This document shows positions 16,633 to 22,374 of a stretch of DNA of 22,374 nt, piece after piece. The DNA lies in assembly GCA_003427395.1 (NCBI GenBank), contig BFEA01000245.1, forward strand, positions 2,118,656 to 2,141,029, read 5' to 3'. The number at the start of each line of letters is the position of its first letter. Position 1 is the first letter of the stretch. Source of the stretch: Chara braunii (taxonomy: Eukaryota > Streptophyta > Charophyceae > Charales > Characeae). Below the pieces are notes generated by a model, which saw only the letters and a list, made by a program, of their open reading frames with translations, did not search any database and was not told the origin of the DNA. Made by a program: the position numbers and the translations under genes.

Positions 16633-17037
16633 TTAGGTGTCGAATGAGGGAATGGGGAGGCAAGCGAGGGTGTCGTCGTCGAGATCGGATTGTGAAGTGG
16701 TCAGGTGTTGTGAGGAGGATGGCATAGATGAGGCAGCGAGTGTTGAAGCGGTTGCGAGGTGTGAAGATATGGAAGAAGCGGGTGTGGATGTGGTTATGGT
16801 AGTAGAGAGCGTGGTAGGTGTTGTGAGAGGTACAGTGATTTGTGACGGTGTGGATGAAGAAGGGGTTGCAGCAGTCGGAGCAGGTGTTGATGCGGTTGTC
16901 GATGTAGATGTTGTGGTGATCGCAACTCTTTTAGCGAAAGTAGCAGTTGGGGCAGGAGTCGATGGAATGGTTGATGTAGGTGTTGCAGTTGTCGATGCAC
17001 CGATTGTTGATTTTTTAGGTTGTTTGTCGATGTTCAA
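16633..17037 (-). pseudogene. Ser/Thr/Pro/Ala-rich low-complexity segment after the helicase
   Basis: An open frame of 134 codons made mostly of T, S, P and A, with repeated T-P-A-P-T and T-T-S-T units. It directly follows the helicase end (overlapping it by about 20 bases in another frame), so it is probably a linker or tail of the same protein. The antisense frame (Val/Ala/Gly/Asp-rich) is only its shadow. Confidence 0.5.
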
Positions 17038-19090
17038 TGTTGAGGTCTTCTGTTTTTTTGGCGGTGAACCTGCAGGTGAAACAAAGATGCAGTGTCAGAG
17101 GAGGCGGAGAATATTCAGTCAAGGATTTTTTTGTATACAATGTTGGTAGTTCAAGAGGTGTAGGGAGGGAAAAACGTATGTGGGCGGGGTCGCGAACTCT
17201 TGATGCAGCGATGTAAAGTTGACCATGTAAAAATGATGGTTGGTGAAGATCAATGCCAACATGTTTGATGGATTGACCTTGCGATTTGGTGATGGTGATT
17301 GCGAAGGCGGGACGAACCGGGAATTGTCGCCTTTGCCATGGGAAGAGGGATGAGACGTTAGTGATTGCCAGCAAGATACGTGGCAGAAGAATTGGGTGAA
17401 GGGATGGTAGGATTCAACCGTGAAGGAGTTCGTTGTTTGTGATGGAATCAATGATGTGTCGAGTATCGTTGCGGAGACCGTTTTTCATGGCGATATTTCG
17501 TAAGACGATGAGAGGATGTGGGGGTGCAGTGATGGAAGGTCCAGTGTGTTGAGAGTGTCGGTAGGGATATCAAGAAAGTTTTCGTTGGGAAGGAGGGAGT
17601 TGGCATTAAGGGACGTGATGACGGTTCCTGGAAATGAGTCAAGAATGATGTTGTTAAGTGTTGAAATGACTTTATTTTTGGGTGACGAAATACGTCGTTC
17701 AGCAAGCCATTGCGAGTTTTTAAAGTTTTCTTGCAGGTCAGGGAATATCCAATTTATAAGTTCGGGAGTGCCACCGTGGAGGCAAAGGTAAGCTGGGAGG
17801 GGAATGGTATTCGGAGGTGCATTGTGTGTTTGTTCAATTTGACCGTTTTCGAGTGTGAGTGACCATTCAACATAGTTATGTCCGACAACAATATTGATTG
17901 GTGGAAGGACATGCGTGTTTTCAGAAAGACGCATTGTGCGGAAGTGTTTCCAAAGAAATGAGGATTTTATGCACGCTACTACAGTTTATGCGCGTGTGGC
18001 TTTAGTAATAACAGGAAGGATTTGTCGGAACTCGCCGCCGAGAATAGAGGCTTTTCCACGAAATGGAAGCGAGGAAGAGCAAATGTCTTTCGAAGTGATC
18101 GCTTCGCGCGTTTTCATAAACCCAAGATTTATGTTTTACTCGAGCAACGTCAACTTTTAGAGTCTGGACAAAGATGAAAGAAAAATCAGAATGCGTGAAT
18201 TCGTTCTATTTGGCATTTTACTATTCAATGTGGTAAGTTCAAAACAAATTTTACTTTATAATAAAGAAATGTCCAAGACTTCAATATGAAATTTGTGTAT
18301 CATGGGTGATTCGTCATAGAGGATCGGAACAACCATGCGGAAAAGTTGGGCGAGTGCACAGATTGTTTGGGAATATCTAATGTGGATGTACCGGTGGGGG
18401 TGAGTGGTGCTTTGAAGCGTGAGTGGAATGTTCGTCCACCGTCTAATAAGGTAGTAGCTATACCGCTGGAGGCCACTGCAAGCGCGACTTGGTCATGGGT
18501 GCGAATATGTGCAAGGATTGTGTTGAAGCATAATGTTTTGCCTATGCGAGCAGGTGCGTCGACGAAGAGACAAAGATCCTCTTTGTTTTCAGCAGCATGG
18601 GTGACACGTTGGAAGATTGCATGTTGAGAGGGACGCAAACGTGGGAGGTTGGGATCGAGTGTGCATTGGAGGCGGTGTTTATCGTACAAAATTTCATTCT
18701 CGATGATGCGTGAGATGCCTTGGCGGCGTGGTCGTTCGGCGAGGCCATCAGCTTGTTCTGTGTCTGCTGGTGGTGGTGCTGCGAGGGCGACATCATCCAA
18801 CTCTTTGGCCTCTTTTTGTAAGCCGCTTTCAATTTGGAGCAGGAGTAAGGTTTTAATCATTGGGAATGAAACATGTGCACCGGCGAGATCTCTGTGGAAA
18901 TCGTCAATCATTTGTTGTCAATGGGTTTCAAAATAGTCATCAGGATCTACGAGAGCGTAGTGTAGAATAATGTGAACGAAGTGGGCGCGAACCATTGATG
19001 ATGGTGAGGGGAGAATCGCGTCTTGTAGAACTGCGTTAAATTGTGTGTTGTCGTTTAAGAGGCCGAGTGCTTTGCAGACGGATTGATACG
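17015..19090 (-). pseudogene. Helitron PIF1-like helicase domain (multiple lesions)
   Basis: This is the 5'-3' DNA helicase half of a Helitron transposase. In order on the minus strand it shows C-K-A-L-G-L-L-N-D (about 19070-19045), then a TGA at about 18918-18920 where Trp of H-W-Q is expected. Next come the Walker A region A-P-A-R-I-G-K-T (18534-18557, where DAPGGTGKT is usual), S-S-G-I-A-T-T-L-L and G-G-R-T-F-H-S-R-F, a frameshift near 18350, and Walker B Y-D-E-S-P-M (18301-18318). After an insertion (18102-18270) come L-G-G-E-F-R-Q-I-L-P-V (near 18040-18010, Asp of GGDFRQ now Glu) and R-L-S-E-N-T. Then A-E-R-R-I-S-S-P-K-N (near 17700), L-R-N-x-A-M-K-N-G-L-R-N-D-T-R after a frameshift near 17511, a TGA near 17418, [15 protein letters not shown] and [11 protein letters not shown]. 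Identity is certain; not functional. Confidence 0.93.
18102..18270 (-). other. 169-bp AT-rich insertion in the helicase between motif II and motif III
   Basis: Minus-strand codons end V-L-D at 18271 and resume R-S-L-R (18090-18101) and D-I-C, a junction that is continuous (LDRSLRDIC type) in relatives. The intervening 169 bp is AT-rich and noncoding, and it lies exactly between two codons. It ends in AG on the minus strand but starts with AT, so a standard intron call fails. It contains an inner GTAAAA...TTTGTCCAG pair (18164-18254) that looks like splice sites but would not restore the frame. Confidence 0.6.
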
Positions 19091-21218
19091 TGGACGAATT
19101 TTAGCACTAGTGGTGTTGAGATTTTGGAAACTTGCTGCGCCACGAGAGTGCGGTGACAAAAGGAGCATACAAAGGTAAAATGTATCGCCTGCGGTAGGGT
19201 GGATGGTGTGTATTCGGCCAATTGTATTTGTTGCACGTTGTCGAACAATCCATCGTTTTGTTTTTTTGTCAAAGCGAAAACGACAGAGCATATTTTTGTA
19301 CAGGGGTTTTATGTCATCAGGGTCAGGTAGATGTGCAACATTCCATTTGAACCATGCTGTGAGTTCAGTTCCGGGGGCCGGGGCTCGTCCAATGCGTTCG
19401 GCTTGTAGTTGGCGAAAGTATACTCGTTGGCGGTTTTCAGCATGGAAAGGTAGTGGAAAAACAGGGGGGAAATGTTCGGATATAGGGAAATCAAAACCGC
19501 ACCAGCAAGATTCTTCAACGCCGATTGTTTTCATATCTTGGTATGTTTGAATCTTGTTTTCCATGTTTATTGCTTCAGCGACCATTGCTCTGTTTGGGCC
19601 TTTTAAGATATATTCAAACATGTGTCGACATGTTGTGGTTAATGCACAAATTTGACCGTTAAAGTGTGTGCGATATCGAAGGAGCAAGTAAGGGTTATAA
19701 GGGACAACCCATGAATTGTTGAGTTCATTGTTGCCACGGATGACGACCATTCGTCCATCGTCGGGTGCTTGGTGACGATAAATAGGGTATCCGGTTTCAT
19801 CATTCCGTGTTGTACGTTCGGAAAAGTCTTTGGGGAAAAATTGTATGCAGCGTTCGTTATGCATGCAAGAAGCCTGCATATTGTATACGCCACACGGGTT
19901 ACGGATCATGTGTGTTAGGACGAACTCTCGTAGAGCGGGATTTGTTGGGAGTTTTGGGGAGACGACAGAGTCGATTTGTTCGGGTGTGACAGTTTTTTGG
20001 TCTTCTTTTAAAATGACTATTATGTGTGCGTGTGCCAATCCGCGTGTCTATAACTCGATGACACATGTATATGTAATCGTTGCTCCAAAAATGTGGGTCG
20101 AGTGTTTGTCGTCGATCAATTGTCTTAAGTGATCTTTAAAAACACGTGGGAGGAGGTTTGGTCGGTCTGATGGTTGTTGATTTGGAAAAAGGGTAGTCTC
20201 GATTTCGGGCCAATTCGTGTTGCACCTTAAAGTAGGAAAAAGGTCCGGTGGCCCAAACTCTTGGACACTTGCCATTGCGTCTTGGTATCGTCGTTGTATA
20301 TCGCGCGTTCCTCCAGTGAAGGTTCCGGGGAGAATGATTCGTTGGCCGACATTCTCGGCATTGTCGTATTGCATAACATGGTCACGAAGATTTTGGTATA
20401 GGTCTGCACGAATTTCACTTTGGTGGAGGCGGTTGTATAGAAGGCGACCTTTTTTTATTTTTTTGAATGCCATGCATGAAAAATGGTGGTTCTTTCTGTG
20501 TCGCGTGTGTTGAGGTGGAAAGCGTAGCATTTTCGTGCCATAATAGATTAGGTCATCGGCATCGATATCAGGTGTCCAGCCATCCTCACCAGCAGGAAAG
20601 AGGAAAACATAATAAAGAGGGTCAAAAACGCTAATTGTTTTGGCAATCGGGAGAACTCCACGAGCACATCTGCGGATTGTGATTTCTCGATTGACAGGTT
20701 GATCATGCATAAGAAGACACAACTCTTTGAGGCCTTCAGGTTTGTTGTATCGGCGTTCGGGTTGACCGATCGGACGAGCGTCAGGGTTGATCACAATGTG
20801 GCGGTCATGTATCACTTCCTCTGCCATTTCAGAAATGGTGATGAAATCGCGGACCCAACAATTACATGCGCGGAGATGTTTACGAAATTTTCGCAGGAGG
20901 TATTTGATTGTACAAACAGTTGTAAGGGGTGTATAGGTAGGGAGGTCAAGGCGGTTCAGGCGAAAAAGTGTTGCACAATATCCGTCTTCTAGATCGTAAA
21001 CGTATATTTGCGCAAATGCAGGCTCGCAGTGAAGGTGTGGAAGAAGAGGGCCCAGACTTTGTTGGAGTTGGCGTTCTATTCGCAGCATACCTGGCCAAGC
21101 ACTAGGAGAGAACTGTGTTTCCTTGGTGGTTTGGGATGCGAGTGCAAGAGTGTTGTTAAATTGACGGGCACGCAACCGCAAAAGCCTACCGTGCGGGGTG
21201 TCAGATTCTCATAAATGG
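19055..21218 (-). pseudogene. Helitron Rep: Helitron-like N domain and HUH nuclease (one amber stop)
   Basis: This is the replication-initiator half of the rolling-circle transposase, which nicks DNA and joins it by tyrosine. The N domain opens R-L-R-A-R-Q-F-N-N-T-L-A-L-A-S and has P-A-F-A-Q-I-Y-V-Y-D. Its hallmark G-Q-R-I-I-L-P-G-T-F-T-G-G-T-R lies at about 20305-20350, followed by Y-Q-D-A-M-A and F-G-P-P-D-L-F. A single in-frame TAG (20048-20050) stands where Gln of E-[FL]-Q-K-R-G-L is usual. The frame then continues G-L-A-H-A-H-I, with the HUH histidines at 20024-20032. Further on are F-P-K-D-F, G-Y-P-I-Y-R, V-V-P-Y-N-P-Y-L-L-L-R-Y and R-H-M-F-E-Y-I-L-K-G. In the last, the second catalytic Tyr is present (19610-19612) but the first is His (19622-19624). 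Apart from the TAG the frame is open for about 700 codons, so this is the youngest-looking gene in the window. Confidence 0.95.
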
Positions 21219-21238
21219 ATGGTTTCGTGCTCATGTGT

Positions 21239-21430
21239 TCACAGATGCAGGGTATTGGTTGGTTTGATTTTGTCGTGTCGGCAACAGAGCATGGTCCATG
21301 GGTGCCCATGTTGCCATTTACGTGCCGCGCAGTGCACACATGGTGTTCTGTTGCCGAGGGCGACGACGATGATGAAAATGTGTTGGATGATGAGTGTGGC
21401 GATGTATGTGCGTGCAACATTGATGCGCGG
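21239..21430 (-). pseudogene. Helitron N-terminal zinc-finger region (frameshifted)
   Basis: Minus-strand codons from 21340 read C-V-H-C-A-A-R-K-W, then M-L-C-C-R-H-D-K-I about ten residues on. This matches the C-x-x-C-x-A-x-x-W ... C-C-x-x-G-K-I finger that precedes Rep in many Helitrons. Upstream codons include A-A-E-Q-R-A-R-E-R-H-R-L-Q-Q-Q, a basic coiled stretch common at Helitron N-termini. The frame ends at TGA 21239-21241. The Rep frame starts in another register at about 21218, so at least one frameshift joins them. The protein's true start is not determinable. Confidence 0.75.
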
Positions 21431-21699
21431 TTGTATGTGTTCAATGTGTGCATGCTTATAATGTTGTTGTTGCAGTCTATGACGTTCACGTGCTCTTTGT
21501 TCGGCGGCACTGGATGATTCGGTTGTTGGAAGAAGAGGGACTTGGTGACAGAAAAGCAAGGGAGAACATGGCAGAGACACAAAACAACAGCAACAGAAAG
21601 CACGTGTGTGAGAAAGCGCGTGGTGTTCGGTGGTGCATTTGTAGGCAGATTGAAAAAAAAAAAAAAAGGCCATCTTCTGATCTTCAAGAAAAAATACGG

Positions 21700-21947
21700 G
21701 GGAAAAAATTAGAAAGAGCAGTTTTTTTTTCCGGAGCAATATGGAGATAATCAGACGTAATCACTGACACTTTTGTTAGATTGTTGATGTCCATTGTACA
21801 ATTTGAAGAAACATTGGCAAGAAAAAACAATTTGAAATATTGAAGAAATAATGCGAAAAAAAAAAAAAAAAAAAAGCGGCGACTCCGCAGCAATAAAGAT
21901 GGGATAAGAGGGAAATCCACAGAGAAAACGGAACTTTTGATGGAAAG
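21700..21947. other. A/T-run-rich DNA upstream of the Helitron gene
   Basis: Several homopolymer runs (A12 near 21653-21666, T9 near 21723, A19 near 21857-21875) but no gene. It is the 5' flank of the minus-strand Helitron frame. Confidence 0.5.
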
Positions 21948-22220
21948 GATGAGCAAAATCGAGCGAATGTGTTGTGTCTGTCTTTCTCTTTGTCTCTCTC
22001 TGTCTCTTGGAGAGCAAATAATTCGGTGGCAGCTCTTTGATTTTCTGTGTCTCTCTCTCTCTCTGTCTATTTGGGAAAACAAAAGATAAAAAAATTGTTG
22101 AGAGAAAAAGTGAGAGAGGGAATTTCGATCAAAACGATGAGGAAAATTGAACGAATGCAGTCTGTCTCTCTCTGTGCCCCGACAATCAAGACGCAGAGCA
22201 AATAATTTGGTGTCGGCTCC
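21948..22220. repeat. Duplicated about 90-bp block upstream of the Helitron
   Basis: GATGAG-AAAAT-GA-CGAATG followed by CT-rich DNA and GAGCAAATAATT-GGT is at 21948-22036. It recurs at 22136-22220 (GATGAGGAAAATTGAACGAATG to AGAGCAAATAATTTGGTG). CT-rich dinucleotide DNA separates the copies. Confidence 0.8.
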
Positions 22221-22282
22221 ACACACACGCACAGGAGTAGCAGTGCATATTTCGATGTTGCAGCGGAAGATTCATTCGATTT

Positions 22283-22283
<1 letters not shown>

Positions 22284-22374
<91 letters not shown>
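22284..22374 (+). repeat. Compound (TG)12(GA)34 microsatellite reaching the window end
   Basis: TG repeats 22284-22307 pass directly into GA repeats to the last base. The real length is not known because the window ends inside it. Confidence 0.98.

Noticed and set aside
16637-17149. 170-codon plus-strand Val/Ala/Gly-rich ORF
   Set aside because: Exact antisense shadow of the Ser/Thr/Pro-rich Helitron segment and the helicase end.
18164-18254. 91-bp intron with GTAAAA donor and TTTGTCCAG acceptor on the minus strand
   Set aside because: A stop precedes the donor and removal would still leave extra sequence, so it does not restore the conserved helicase motif.
1-22374. CRISPR array or bacterial operon
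   Set aside because: No regular spacer-repeat array and no prokaryotic gene organisation; everything points to a eukaryotic genome.

Overview
The window looks like repeat-dominated nuclear DNA of a plant-lineage eukaryote (land plant or streptophyte alga). The pointers are a Ty3/gypsy chromovirus carrying an integrase-linked chromodomain, a Helitron Rep/helicase, a tRNA-derived SINE-like head, GA microsatellites, a type III hammerhead ribozyme of the kind found in plant retrozymes, and many lesions that look like decay of methylated cytosine. The exact organism cannot be read from the sequence. I found no intact host gene.

Layout. (1) 1-4896, + strand: a decayed Ty3/gypsy chromovirus in the order nucleocapsid zinc knuckle, aspartic protease, reverse transcriptase, RNase H, integrase, chromodomain, ending in a polypurine tract and the start of a 3' LTR at 4897. 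A foreign segment of about 900 bp (2237-3133) splits its RNase H. (2) 4897-about 5690: LTR-like DNA rich in perfect hairpins, one with a TATA box in its loop, then a (GA)32 tract. (3) About 5690-8050: no recognisable gene. (4) 8051-9864: a 116-bp tandem duplication, a dense cluster of GC-rich palindromes, a second TATA-in-hairpin promoter-like site, a 35-bp tandem repeat, a long GA tract, and a pair of 166-bp direct repeats flanking this block. (5) 9865-12540: a doubtful minus-strand ORF, a tRNA-like SINE head, A-rich microsatellites and a family of short dispersed repeats, one member having 13-bp terminal inverted repeats. (6) 12540-13260: three related repeat copies, one holding a complete, apparently active type III hammerhead ribozyme (12838-12897). 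(7) 13260-15700: minisatellite, a perfect 20-bp palindrome, an AT-rich block and otherwise unassigned DNA. (8) About 15700-22374, minus strand: a decayed Helitron with zinc-finger region, Rep (HUH) and PIF1-like helicase, then a Ser/Thr/Pro-rich stretch and an unassigned C-terminal frame. Microsatellites and a duplicated 90-bp block lie upstream of it.

How the parts relate: the retrotransposon and the Helitron are each single polyproteins broken by stops, frameshifts and insertions, and several lesions remove catalytic residues. Neither can move itself. The most notable element is the hammerhead repeat cluster. Its first two copies lie about 306 bp apart head to tail, it encodes no protein, and it has every core nucleotide, three stems and a plausible loop-loop contact. 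It resembles a small non-autonomous retrozyme that would make circular RNA and depend on another element's enzymes.
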